The notes beneath the pieces were generated by a model, which saw nothing but the letters and a program-made list of their open reading frames with translations, did not search any database and was not told where the DNA came from. Positions 17,161-24,807 of a stretch of 64,000 nucleotides of DNA are shown here, in pieces (the first letter of the stretch is position 1; each line of letters starts with the position of its first letter). A program made the translations under genes and the position numbers. This stretch comes from Tahibacter aquaticus (GTDB lineage: Bacteria; Pseudomonadota; Gammaproteobacteria; Xanthomonadales; Rhodanobacteraceae), in assembly GCF_004363655.1 (NCBI RefSeq), contig NZ_SNZH01000015.1, positions 100,898 to 164,897 of the forward strand, read 5' to 3'.

Positions 17161-17260
17161 GTCAAAGGTCTCGCCTGGCTTGCGCTGCCGACGCCATGGT
17201 CCGTAGACCAAGTGTGTTGACGTCGGCTCCTCCTGTACGGAGGCGGCTACTCCCCAATGA
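17161..17260 (-). promoter_or_regulatory. yybP-ykoY manganese riboswitch
   Basis: Reading the minus strand, the leader shows the conserved elements of this class in order: GGGGAGTAGCC (17255-17245), CAACACACTTGG-type sequence, a variable stem (ACGTCxx...GGCGTCGG) and GCAAGCCAGGCGAGACCTTT ending near 17164. These match the four-way-junction aptamer that senses Mn2+. It precedes a GDT1-type exporter, one of the standard partners. The 3' limit of the aptamer is approximate. Confidence 0.9.
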
Positions 17261-17338
17261 CAGCGCGCAGTCTAGCGGCGTGGTCGCAGGCGGACAAGCT
17301 GCTTGCGACCCAGGTACGAAGCTTGCGCACGCTGTGGA

Positions 17339-17830
17339 TCAGCTTTGCGCGCCGATCATGCGCTCCAGCTCGCTTCGCCGTGCGCGCAATGCATCGGCGC
17401 GGCGATGCGCCTGCTGCAGCGCCAGGCAGGCCAGCACCAGCAGGCTGCCGCCGAACGCGGCGGCGACCGGGAAAAGCGCGCGACCTGTCACGGCGCCGAG
17501 CAGCAGCGCGCCGGCCACGAATACACTGGTGAAGGCGACCGCCATGCGGCCGGCGACGATGCGTTGATTGGCCAGCAGCGAATGGCGGCTGCGCAAAACC
17601 CATAGCGCATAGGCCAGCCAGCTGGTACCTATGACGAGCAGTACCGCAAAAGCAAGCTGGGTGCGGCCAGGCAAGGCCGTTTCGGTCGCCAGCAGCGATG
17701 CCAGCACAGCGCACATCAGCGCGGAGGCCAGCAACAGTGCGACATGGCCATAGCGCGCCGATGGCGACAACGTGCGGGTGGTGAGTTGCTGCAGTTCCTG
17801 TTGCAGTGTGACGAATGAGCTATCGGTCAT
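17339..17830 (-). CDS. Four-helix membrane protein, partner of the ECF sigma factor
   Basis: The product is 163 aa with four predicted membrane helices (HVALLLASALMCAVLASLL, LAFAVLLVIGTSWLAYALW, MAVAFTSVFVAGALLLGAV, LFPVAAAFGGSLLVLACLAL) and a basic C-terminal tail. Its start overlaps the end of the sigma-factor gene by 11 bases, so the two are co-translated. The first ~25 residues are cytoplasmic and could contact the sigma factor. An anti-sigma role is possible by analogy with ECF pairs, but there is no zinc-finger (H-x3-C-x2-C) motif. I do not recognise a named family. Confidence 0.8.
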   Translation of the reverse strand: MTDSSFVTLQQELQQLTTRTLSPSARYGHVALLLASALMCAVLASLLATETALPGRTQLAFAVLLVIGTSWLAYALWVLRSRHSLLANQRIVAGRMAVAFTSVFVAGALLLGAVTGRALFPVAAAFGGSLLVLACLALQQAHRRADALRARRSELERMIGAQS

Positions 17831-18386
17831 CTTCTTGCTCCGGGTTGACGACGAGTTGGCGCAGCAGTTTGCGTGCGCGGAACAGGCGCGACTTCACCGT
17901 GCCTGTGGGAATTTGCAGCACTGTGGAAATTTCTGCCAAGGGCAACGATTCCAGGTAGAACAGGGTCAGCACTTCGCGCTCCAGCAGCGGCAGTGCGGCG
18001 AGGCCGCGTTCCAGTGACTGGTGCAGGAGTTCTTCATCGGCATCGATTGCCAAGGCACCCAGCGCATCCGGATCGGTGTCGTTGTCGACGGCGATGGCGT
18101 AGCGGCTGCGCAGCCGGTCCATGAAACAGCGGTGTGCAATGCCGAACAGCCAGGGGCGGAATTGCGCCGGATCGAGCAGGCGCGGCAGTCCGCGGATGGC
18201 GCGCAGCCAGACGTCCTGGCTCAGGTCGCGCGCCAGTTCTGCCTCGCCGGCGAGTTTCAGTGCGTAGCGGTACAGCGGTGCGGACCAGCGCCGCACCAGT
18301 TCGTCGAAGGCAGCGCTTTCGCCGAGCTGGCAGCGCACCACGACCAGTTCGTCGGCAAGTTCGTGGCGTTCGGGCGGTGAGGTCAC
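17820..18386 (-). CDS. RNA polymerase sigma factor, ECF subfamily
   Basis: The product is 188 aa, a usual length. Region 2 is at residues ~25-90 (FDELVRRWSAPLYRYALKL, DLSQDVWLRAIRGL, FRPWLFGIAHRCFMDRLR), and region 4 at ~125-180 (LPLLEREVLTLFYLESLPLAEISTVLQIPTGTVKSRLFRARKLL) includes the helix-turn-helix that reads the -35 element. The downstream membrane-protein gene overlaps its 3' end, a typical ECF operon layout. The signal sensed is unknown. No obvious autoregulatory promoter could be picked out in the 175 bases upstream. Confidence 0.93.
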   Translation of the reverse strand: MTSPPERHELADELVVVRCQLGESAAFDELVRRWSAPLYRYALKLAGEAELARDLSQDVWLRAIRGLPRLLDPAQFRPWLFGIAHRCFMDRLRSRYAIAVDNDTDPDALGALAIDADEELLHQSLERGLAALPLLEREVLTLFYLESLPLAEISTVLQIPTGTVKSRLFRARKLLRQLVVNPEQEDDR

Positions 18387-18561
18387 GTCGGCGGCTCCTG
18401 GGCATCACGCTCGGGTAGTCGCGCAATGGCGCAAAAGGTTCACGCCGCCAAAACGGCGAATGCCGCGGCCCGGACGGCAGCGGCATTCTGAGGCAAGTTC
18501 ATGGCGCTGCCAGCCGGCCGCGGTGGCAGATTGTCCGGTTGCGGCCGGCGCCGGCAGCGAA

Positions 18562-19008
18562 TCAGGCCGTGCGGATCGTCGCTGCCGCATCGGCAGCCGG
18601 TGCGCTCAACACGGCTCCTTCGCGGCGCCAGGCTATAAACTGCACAATGGCAAAAGCCAGCACCGCCAACGCCTGCACGATCACGAAGATTTGGCCGAGC
18701 AGCGTCGGCGATACCTGGCCACCGAGCAGCAGGCCGAAGCTGGCCAGCACCCAGAGCAGATTCATCTCGATCACGCTCCAGGCCAGCCATTTGCTGATAC
18801 GCGGGCTGCGTACCAGCCAGGCGAGCAGGACGACGATGGGAATCAATACCAGCCCCGCACCACTGAGCAGCGCCGTGGGCAGGCCGAGTTGCGGCGCCAG
18901 GAACGACGCGCCGGCAATCAGCAGTAGTGCGGTGACCGCCCCGGTCGCGGCATCCAGCAGCAGCGCGCGGCGGAACAGGGTGGGGCGGGCAAGCGTGTTC
19001 GCGTTCAT
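18562..19008 (-). CDS. Small integral membrane protein divergent from an XRE regulator
   Basis: The product is 148 aa with four hydrophobic helices (ALLLDAATGAVTALLLIAGA, LSGAGLVLIPIVVLLAWLV, WSVIEMNLLWVLASFGLLL, IFVIVQALAVLAFAIVQFIA). It is likely an inner-membrane protein of a poorly described family; I do not assign a function. The start at 19008 follows AGGAGAAGCCC; the upstream in-frame ATG at 19035 lacks such a site. It is transcribed divergently from the XRE/MmyB-like regulator across 104 bases that hold a perfect 16-bp palindrome, so it is probably that regulator's target. Confidence 0.82.
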   Translation of the reverse strand: MNANTLARPTLFRRALLLDAATGAVTALLLIAGASFLAPQLGLPTALLSGAGLVLIPIVVLLAWLVRSPRISKWLAWSVIEMNLLWVLASFGLLLGGQVSPTLLGQIFVIVQALAVLAFAIVQFIAWRREGAVLSAPAADAAATIRTA

Positions 19009-19072
19009 GGGCTTCTCCTTTAGGTTCGGCGCCATTTCGCCGCAGCACGCCGCCGCCGTCCATTACATGGCA

Positions 19073-19088
19073 GGTAATGCGCATTACC
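19073..19088. promoter_or_regulatory. Perfect 16-bp palindrome, likely XRE operator in a divergent promoter
   Basis: GGTAATGCGCATTACC reads the same on both strands. A further CATTAC half-site at 19061-19066 pairs with GTAATG at 19074-19079 to give overlapping half-sites. It sits 25 bases upstream of the XRE gene start and 65 bases from the divergent membrane-protein start, well placed to control both. Confidence 0.7.
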
Positions 19089-19112
19089 TCGGTACTGTTC
19101 TACAGTGTGGCC

Positions 19113-19913
19113 ATGAACCTGCCTCGCCCTGTTGGAGAACAATTGCGTGACTGGCGCCAGCGCCGGCGCATGACCCAGATGGACCTCGCCGCTGTTGCCG
19201 ACACGTCGACACGGCACGTGAGCTTCATCGAAACCGGCCGCTCGCTTCCCAGCCGCGCGATGCTGATGCGCCTGGTGGAACAGCTCGACGTGCCTCTGCG
19301 CGAACGCAATCATTTGCTGACTGCCGCCGGGTTGGCACCCATGTATCGCGAAAGCCGTCTGGACGAGCCCGCGCTGCAGCAGGCGCAGGCAGCAGTGGAA
19401 CTGGTGCTCAAGGGGCATGAGCCGAATCCCGCGGTGGCGCTGGACCGGCATTGGAATGTGGTGGCGGCCAATCGCGCGATTGCGCCGCTGCTGGCCGGTG
19501 TTGCCCCGTCGCTGCTGCAGCCGCCGATCAACATGGTGCGTCTGAGCCTGCACCCGCAAGGCATGGCGTCGCGCATTGTGAACTTTGCGCAGATTCGCGC
19601 CCATCTGCTGCACAACATCCAGCGTCAGGCCATGGGCAGCGGCGATGCGCTGTCGCAGCAGCTGTACGAGGAAATGCTGACCTATCCGCTGCCGGCCAAT
19701 GCGGGCGATGCGCATGAGCCGACCTTGTCCGACAACGTGGCGCTGCAATTGCGCCTGCGCAGCGAGTTCGGCGTGCTGTCGTTCATCAGCACGATTACGG
19801 TATTCGGCACGCCGTTGGATATCACGCTGGCGGAACTGGCGATCGAGTCGTTCTTTCCGGCCGACGCGCATACGGCGCAGGTGTTGCGCAACTGGTTGCC
19901 GCTGGAGGTCTGA
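19113..19913 (+). CDS. XRE-family transcriptional regulator with MmyB-like ligand-binding domain
   Basis: The product is 266 aa. Residues ~7-70 form the Cro/CI-type helix-turn-helix (LRDWRQRRRMTQMDLAA, STRHVSFIETGRSLPSR), and the segment NHLLTAAGLAPMYRES leads into a C-terminal PAS-like MmyB domain (VALDRHWNVVAANRAIAPLL, PHPQGM-type core, SDNVALQLRLRSEFGVL, ITVFGTPLDITLAELAIESFFPAD). Family members bind small fatty-acid-like ligands and usually repress a divergent gene. The start at 19113 matches the family N-terminus; a longer frame lacks support. A palindrome directly upstream is the likely operator. Confidence 0.92.
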   Translation: MNLPRPVGEQLRDWRQRRRMTQMDLAAVADTSTRHVSFIETGRSLPSRAMLMRLVEQLDVPLRERNHLLTAAGLAPMYRESRLDEPALQQAQAAVELVLKGHEPNPAVALDRHWNVVAANRAIAPLLAGVAPSLLQPPINMVRLSLHPQGMASRIVNFAQIRAHLLHNIQRQAMGSGDALSQQLYEEMLTYPLPANAGDAHEPTLSDNVALQLRLRSEFGVLSFISTITVFGTPLDITLAELAIESFFPADAHTAQVLRNWLPLEV

Positions 19914-19969
19914 TGTTCCGGGCATAGCGCGGCTGGCCGGCAAACCGGAGCGCGGTGTATTGCACAGCC

Positions 19970-19997
19970 ACGGCCCCGCCGCGCACGGCGGGGCCGT
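19970..19997. terminator. GC-rich hairpin between convergent genes, likely terminator
   Basis: ACGGCCCCGCC (19970-19980) and GGCGGGGCCGT (19987-19997) make an 11-bp stem with a 6-base loop, followed on the plus strand by CTTCGGTCTTATTT. It lies between the stops of the XRE gene and the convergent lipoprotein gene, so it may serve both. Confidence 0.7.
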
Positions 19998-20005
19998 CTT
20001 CGGTC

Positions 20006-21679
20006 TTATTTCAGCTCGCCGGTCTCGTAGAACGCCACGCCGCCCGCATTCGCCACCAGGCTGATGTCGACGAACTTGATCGTCTTCTGGTAGATCGCGA
20101 ACAGCTGCTTCTGGCTTTCGATGTCGCCGCGCTGGTCTTCCGGCATGAAGGCGCTGAACTTGTCGAACAGGCTGCCGAACTGCCCGTACATGTCGCCGGT
20201 GAAATGCACGCGCAGGAACTTGGCTTCACCCACTGGCGCCGCCGCGAGAAACGCCGCGAGCGAAGCTTCTTCGCCGGCGCCGACGGACAGGGCCAGGGCC
20301 TTGTCGTTCATCGCCGCATGCGGTGCTTCGACCATGGGAATGGTGTCGGCGGGCAATGCCACCGGCTTGCCGTCGGGCAGCAGCTTGAGGTCTTTCAAGC
20401 TGGGCAGGGTGAGCTGGCCCATGGCCAGCGCTCCGCCGGGGTTGGTCAGGCCCAGCAGCAGCTTGCCGCTGAATTCCGGCACAGGCTTGGCGGCGTCCAT
20501 GCTGAAGCGGCTGATGACCAGGCGCAGGCCGGTGAGATCGCTGGCCGGCGGCGGGATGGTGGTGTCGAGGCTCTGCTTGAACTGGGCGAAGGTCTGGTTC
20601 AGTTCGGCCAGCTGGGTGCAAGCCCAGGGCTTGGCAGCTACGGCATTGGCCTGCTTGAGCCAGAACGATTTCTGCTTCAGCAATGGCAGCGACACGGCCA
20701 GGTCGAACAGGCCTTCGGCGGCGCCCGCAGTGCCCGGCGCGCCAGCCCAGGCGGTCGTGAAATCCTTGGCCAATACGGCTTCCATTTCCAGTTGCGCATG
20801 CAGCGTCATGCGCTTGGCTGCCAGTTCGGTATAGCCCATCGCCAGGCGCGGCAGCTTGGCCGCCATGGCGCCGAGTTCGGCCTTGCAGGTCGGGTCCAGC
20901 GGCCTGGGTGCCGCTTCGCCCAATGCCGTGGCCAGTTCGATGCGCAGCGGGTCGCTGTCGTTGCTCAGGAATTCGGTCAGGCGGACAAAGTCCACATAGC
21001 CTGAACCATTCTTTGTATATCCGTATTTTTTGTTCAGTTCTTCCAGCTTGGCCGGATCGAGACTGTTCTTGGGCGGCGTAACGCCGAGCAGCTGTTTGCG
21101 CAGCTCGTCGCTGGCCTTGGCCGGGGCAATGCTGAGCACCAGGTGCTTGCCGCTGATCGCCATCAGCACGACCGCTTTGTCGGCCTGAAGCGACCAGTAT
21201 TCCAGCTCGCCCAGTTTGGCCAGCGGCAGCGGCGCGCCGGCCTTGGCTTCGACGCGGGCGATGGCGGCGCGCAGGGCGGCCGGATCGGCCAGCTCCAGGC
21301 GCATTACCGGCAGCAGGCCGATGCCGTAGATCGCAACATGCGCGCTGCCGCTGAGGCCGAGCGGGGCCAGGCTGCCCTGGGCCATGTGCTGTGCCAGTTC
21401 ATCCAGCAGCGCACGCGCGGCCTTGACGCCGGTGCTGTCGGCACTGCCGATTTTGTCCAATGCACGCTGGTACATGCCCAGCGAGATCGGCAGCATTTCC
21501 TTGGTCATTGCCGTCCACTGGTCCAGCACCGCCTGCGGCGTGGGTTCCAGGTTGGCAATCACGTAGGGCGTGTCGGCCGGCACATAGGCCAGCGGAGAAT
21601 CGGCAGCGGGCTTGCTGCCGCAGCCGGCCAGGGCGAGCAGCAGGGCGAGTGGGGTCAGGCGGCGGGCTAGGGCAGGCAT
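20006..21679 (-). CDS. Large lipoprotein of unknown function
   Basis: The product is 557 aa. A lipoprotein signal is clear: MPALARRLTPLALLLALAGC, with the lipobox Cys at residue 20. The mature part starts DSPLAYVPADTPYVIANLEP, typical of a poorly characterised family of ~550-residue proteobacterial lipoproteins I cannot name with certainty. It is rich in Ala/Leu, without repeats or visible catalytic motifs. The start at 21679 fits the signal; longer frames add residues without sense. It lies 47 bases downstream of pyrB on the same strand and may be read from the same transcript. Confidence 0.85.
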   Translation of the reverse strand: MPALARRLTPLALLLALAGCGSKPAADSPLAYVPADTPYVIANLEPTPQAVLDQWTAMTKEMLPISLGMYQRALDKIGSADSTGVKAARALLDELAQHMAQGSLAPLGLSGSAHVAIYGIGLLPVMRLELADPAALRAAIARVEAKAGAPLPLAKLGELEYWSLQADKAVVLMAISGKHLVLSIAPAKASDELRKQLLGVTPPKNSLDPAKLEELNKKYGYTKNGSGYVDFVRLTEFLSNDSDPLRIELATALGEAAPRPLDPTCKAELGAMAAKLPRLAMGYTELAAKRMTLHAQLEMEAVLAKDFTTAWAGAPGTAGAAEGLFDLAVSLPLLKQKSFWLKQANAVAAKPWACTQLAELNQTFAQFKQSLDTTIPPPASDLTGLRLVISRFSMDAAKPVPEFSGKLLLGLTNPGGALAMGQLTLPSLKDLKLLPDGKPVALPADTIPMVEAPHAAMNDKALALSVGAGEEASLAAFLAAAPVGEAKFLRVHFTGDMYGQFGSLFDKFSAFMPEDQRGDIESQKQLFAIYQKTIKFVDISLVANAGGVAFYETGELK

Positions 21680-21726
21680 GGCAGGGAGTCCGGTAGACGA
21701 GCCAGTGGGAAGGAGGCAGCAGGAAT

Positions 21727-22677
21727 TCAGGTGCCCAGCAATTCGGCCAGCACGGCCATGCGTACGAACACGCCATTGCCGACCTGTTCCAGGATGCACG
21801 ATTGCGCGCCGTCGGCAACTGCCGAGGCAATTTCCACTTCGCGATTGATCGGCCCCGGATGCATGACCAGGCAGTCGGGCCTGGCCAGGCGCAGGCGCCG
21901 CGCGTCGAGGCCGTAGCGGGCGTAGTAGGCCTGTTCCGACGGCACCTGGGCGTGCTGCATGCGCTCTTTCTGCAGGCGCAGCATGATCACCACGTCGGCG
22001 CCGCCCAGCGCAGTGTCGAAATCTTCGACGATCTCGCAGCCGGGCAATTCCGTCTGCGCCGGCAGCAGGTTTGCCGGAGCGCAGACGCGCAAGGTACCCA
22101 CGCCCAGTGTACGCAGGGCATGGATGTCGGAACGGGCGACACGCGAATGCAGGATGTCACCGCAAATCAGCACGGTCAGCGCGCTGAAATCGGGGCGGTG
22201 GCGGCGGATGGTATAGGCGTCGAGCAGGCCCTGGGTCGGATGGGCGTTGTTGCCGTCGCCCGCATTGATCACTGCGGCCGCGCTGCGCACGTGGCGGGCA
22301 AGGAATTCGGCCGTGCCGTTTTCCTTGTGCCGTACGACGAAGGCATCGCAGTGCATGGCTTCCAGCGTGTGCAGGGTATCGACCAGGCTTTCGCCCTTGC
22401 TGGTGGACGAGCTGGCGATGTCGAAATTGATCACGTCGGCGCCCAGGCGCTTGGCGGCCAGGTCGAACGAGGTGCGCGTGCGCGTGGACGGTTCGAAGAA
22501 CAGGTTCACCACGGTGCGGCCGTGCAGCAGATCCAGCTTGCGCCGGTTGGCGAACCACTCCTGGCGCAGGCTTTCGGCGCGGTCGAGCAGGCGCAGCATT
22601 TCTGCAGCCGGCAGGTTTTCCAGGCTGATCAGGTGACGCAGGCGGCGATGAGTATCGAGCTGGGCGGAGCGGGTCAT
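21727..22677 (-). CDS. pyrB: Aspartate carbamoyltransferase catalytic chain
   Basis: The 316-residue product catalyses carbamoyl phosphate + aspartate to carbamoyl aspartate, the committed step of pyrimidine synthesis, in the cytoplasm. Key motifs are all visible: FFEPSTRTRTSFDLAAKRLG (carbamoyl-phosphate site), SSTSKGESL (80s loop with Ser and Lys), DGNNAHPTQGLLD, MLRLQKERM and MHPGPINRE. The ATG overlaps the ruvX stop by four bases (ATGA). No regulatory-chain gene pyrI and no inactive pyrC-like gene is adjacent here, so the enzyme may act without them or they lie elsewhere. Confidence 0.97.
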   Translation of the reverse strand: MTRSAQLDTHRRLRHLISLENLPAAEMLRLLDRAESLRQEWFANRRKLDLLHGRTVVNLFFEPSTRTRTSFDLAAKRLGADVINFDIASSSTSKGESLVDTLHTLEAMHCDAFVVRHKENGTAEFLARHVRSAAAVINAGDGNNAHPTQGLLDAYTIRRHRPDFSALTVLICGDILHSRVARSDIHALRTLGVGTLRVCAPANLLPAQTELPGCEIVEDFDTALGGADVVIMLRLQKERMQHAQVPSEQAYYARYGLDARRLRLARPDCLVMHPGPINREVEIASAVADGAQSCILEQVGNGVFVRMAVLAELLGT

Positions 22678-23093
22678 GGGCAATCGGCAAGCCAGGTTTC
22701 GGTGATGACTTCGGCGGCGACGGCATCGATATCCGCCGCATGTTTCTTCTTGGCCAGGCCTGCTGCACGTCGCTGGGCGAAACGGCGTGCCGCCTCGATC
22801 GAGCTGCGGCGCTCGTCGACCAGGTGCAGCGGCGCGCTGCAGCGTTTGGCCAGCGCGTTGGCAAACGCGCGCGCGGCGCGGCTGGCTTTCTGTTCTTCTC
22901 CGTCCAGGGTCAGCGGCAGGCCGACCAGCAGCGCCTCGGGCTGCCATTCGCGAATCCAGTGGTCGATGCGTTCCCAGGCCGGGCCGTTGCCGCCGTTGGA
23001 AACACTGCCCAGCGGGCGCGCTGTGCGGGTCAGGCGATTGCCGACGGCCACGCCGATCAGCTGGCTGCCGTAGTCGAAACCCAGAACATTCAC
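22674..23093 (-). CDS. ruvX: RuvX/YqgF-type RNase H-fold nuclease
   Basis: The product is 139 aa, the family length. It has the RNase H-like fold: LGFDYGSQLIGVAVGN with the first catalytic Asp, EALLVGLPLTLDGEEQ with the conserved GLP, HLVDERRSS and the C-terminal acidic IDAVAAEVI. YqgF proteins act in 16S rRNA 5'-end maturation and have been proposed as Holliday-junction resolvases. It lies between yqgE (30-base gap) and pyrB (ATGA overlap), a gene order seen in many gammaproteobacteria. Confidence 0.95.
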   Translation of the reverse strand: MNVLGFDYGSQLIGVAVGNRLTRTARPLGSVSNGGNGPAWERIDHWIREWQPEALLVGLPLTLDGEEQKASRAARAFANALAKRCSAPLHLVDERRSSIEAARRFAQRRAAGLAKKKHAADIDAVAAEVITETWLADCP

Positions 23094-23123
23094 CGCCCCG
23101 GCTCCGCTGCGCCCGGGCCTGCT

Positions 23124-23690
23124 TTATGCATGGCCGGCGTAGTCGGTCAGCTGGGCCATGCTGCTGACGCCGAGCAGGGCTGCGGCGGCTTCCCAGCGTG
23201 CATCCAGCGGTGTGTCGAACAGCAGCTGCTCGCGCACGTCTACGGTGAGCCAGGAGTTTTCCATCAGTTCCTGTTCCAGCTGGCCTGGGCTCCAGCCCGC
23301 GTAGCCCAGGGCGACGACGGCATGTTCCGGACCTTCGCCGGCGGCTATCGCGATAAGGATGTCGCGCGAGGTGGTAACCGAGATGCGGTCGGAAATGCGG
23401 AACGACGATTCCCAGCTGCCGGCCGGCGCATGCAGCACGAAACCGCGTTCGGGCTGTACCGGCCCGCCGATCAGCACCGGCGCGTCGTTGACTTCGCTGA
23501 GCTCGGAGGACAGGTTCATCTGCGCCAGCACGTCGCCGAGTCGATATTCCGACAGGCGATTGACCAGCAAGCCCATTGCGCCGTCTTCGTTGTGCTGACA
23601 GACGAAAGTGACGCCGCGGGCGAAATTCGGATCGCGCATCGCCGGCATGGCGATGAGCAGCTGATTGGAGAGCGAGGCGAAAGAGCTCAT
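23124..23690 (-). CDS. yqgE: YqgE/AlgH family protein
   Basis: The product is 188 aa and matches the UPF0301 family: NQLLIAMPAMRDPNFARGV at the start, MGLLVNRLS, VLIGGPVQPERGFVLH, ALGYAGWSPGQLEQELMENSWL. The biochemical role is not settled; the family is conserved next to ruvX and pyrB, and the Pseudomonas homologue was linked to alginate regulation (AlgH). The start at 23690 gives the family N-terminus MSSFASLSNQLL; an upstream extension is low-complexity proline/alanine. First gene of the yqgE-ruvX-pyrB unit. Confidence 0.95.
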   Translation of the reverse strand: MSSFASLSNQLLIAMPAMRDPNFARGVTFVCQHNEDGAMGLLVNRLSEYRLGDVLAQMNLSSELSEVNDAPVLIGGPVQPERGFVLHAPAGSWESSFRISDRISVTTSRDILIAIAAGEGPEHAVVALGYAGWSPGQLEQELMENSWLTVDVREQLLFDTPLDARWEAAAALLGVSSMAQLTDYAGHA

Positions 23691-23943
23691 GCGGCCGATT
23701 GTAGCGGCAATCGCCGCTGGCGGAGGCGGCATAAGGCGAAATGCGCGGGCGAGGCGGGACGCGGTGGCTGTCGCCGCGAAGAGGATTGCTGCGGCAGGGG
23801 ATTTTCGCTGGAGAAGATGAGCCAGGCGGAGCGGAAGATTTCTTCGGCGCGGAATTCTTGCCGGTGCAATGCCTCGATGCTGGGCTGCGCCTTTGCCGCA
23901 CTGCCAGCTTACATGCCTCGGTTGCAGGTTCCCCGCATATCCT

Positions 23944-24807
23944 TCACCGGTTGCGCAGTACGTCGCCGGGCAGGAACTGCCAGGTTCGCGTGATGTACAG
24001 CTCGTCGATGTCTTCGTTGGTCTTGGGAATGGGCGGAAACGGCGCGGCCAGCTGCACGATGCGCTGTACCGCGTCGTCGAGCAGCTTGTGGCCCGAGCTC
24101 TGGATCACGTCCATGCGCTTGACGCTGCCGTCTTTGTTCAAGGTCACTGTCAGCAGTACGTCGCCGTGCAGCTGCTGGCGGCGCGCTTCGTCCGGGTAGT
24201 TCAGATTGCCGATGCGCTCGATCCGCGCGGCCCAGCCGGCGAGGTAGGAGGCGTAGGCATATTCCTTGGTATTGGCGGAAAGGAATTTCTTCTTCGGACG
24301 CTTCGCATACGAATCTTTCTGGCGCTGGTATTCCTGCGCCAGCTGGGCCATCTCGGCGTTCTTTTCGATCAGCTCCTGCGCGGTCGGCTTGGGCAGGCTG
24401 GGCGACTCCGGCGCTTCGCGCGCGGTAGTCACGGCGAAATCGGCCTGGCGCTGGGTCAGCACTTCGGCCGGGGTCTGCGGCGTCGGCCGCGGTGCACCGG
24501 CTTCGAGCGGGCGTGGCGCGGTGCCGGGCGTGGGCTTGGGCAGGCTGCTGGACAGCGGGTCGGCCGGGCGGCGCGCCTCGTCGCGGTCGCCGCCGCCGGA
24601 GTTGTTGCTCTGGGCGAGGAAATCGGCCTTTTCGGCTTTTTCCTTGTTGGTGGACTGGATCAGGATCACGTCCAGCGACGGCAGGTGCGAGGCCGGCTTG
24701 GCCAGGCTGAAGCCGATGCCGAAGATCACCAGGCCGTGCGCGATCAGCGAAAACAGCAGGGTGACGCCGAAACGGTCGGCGCTGGACGCGGTGGTAGTCG
24801 TGCTCAC
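23944..24807 (-). CDS. Energy transducer TonB-family protein
   Basis: The product is 287 aa. It has one N-terminal membrane helix (residues ~13-33, VTLLFSLIAHGLVIFGIGF), a long periplasmic linker rich in Pro, Glu and Lys (DRDEARRPADPL, PKPTPGTAPRPLEAG), a helical segment with ELIEKNAEMAQLAQEYQRQ, and a C-terminal TonB domain (GNLNYPDEARRQQLHGDVLL, LNKDGSVKRMDVIQSSG, FPPIPKTNEDIDELYITRTW). Such proteins couple the proton motive force to outer-membrane receptors or related cargo. The GTG start overlaps the gshB stop (GTGA). No exbB/exbD is present in this window. Confidence 0.9.
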   Translation of the reverse strand: MSTTTTASSADRFGVTLLFSLIAHGLVIFGIGFSLAKPASHLPSLDVILIQSTNKEKAEKADFLAQSNNSGGGDRDEARRPADPLSSSLPKPTPGTAPRPLEAGAPRPTPQTPAEVLTQRQADFAVTTAREAPESPSLPKPTAQELIEKNAEMAQLAQEYQRQKDSYAKRPKKKFLSANTKEYAYASYLAGWAARIERIGNLNYPDEARRQQLHGDVLLTVTLNKDGSVKRMDVIQSSGHKLLDDAVQRIVQLAAPFPPIPKTNEDIDELYITRTWQFLPGDVLRNR

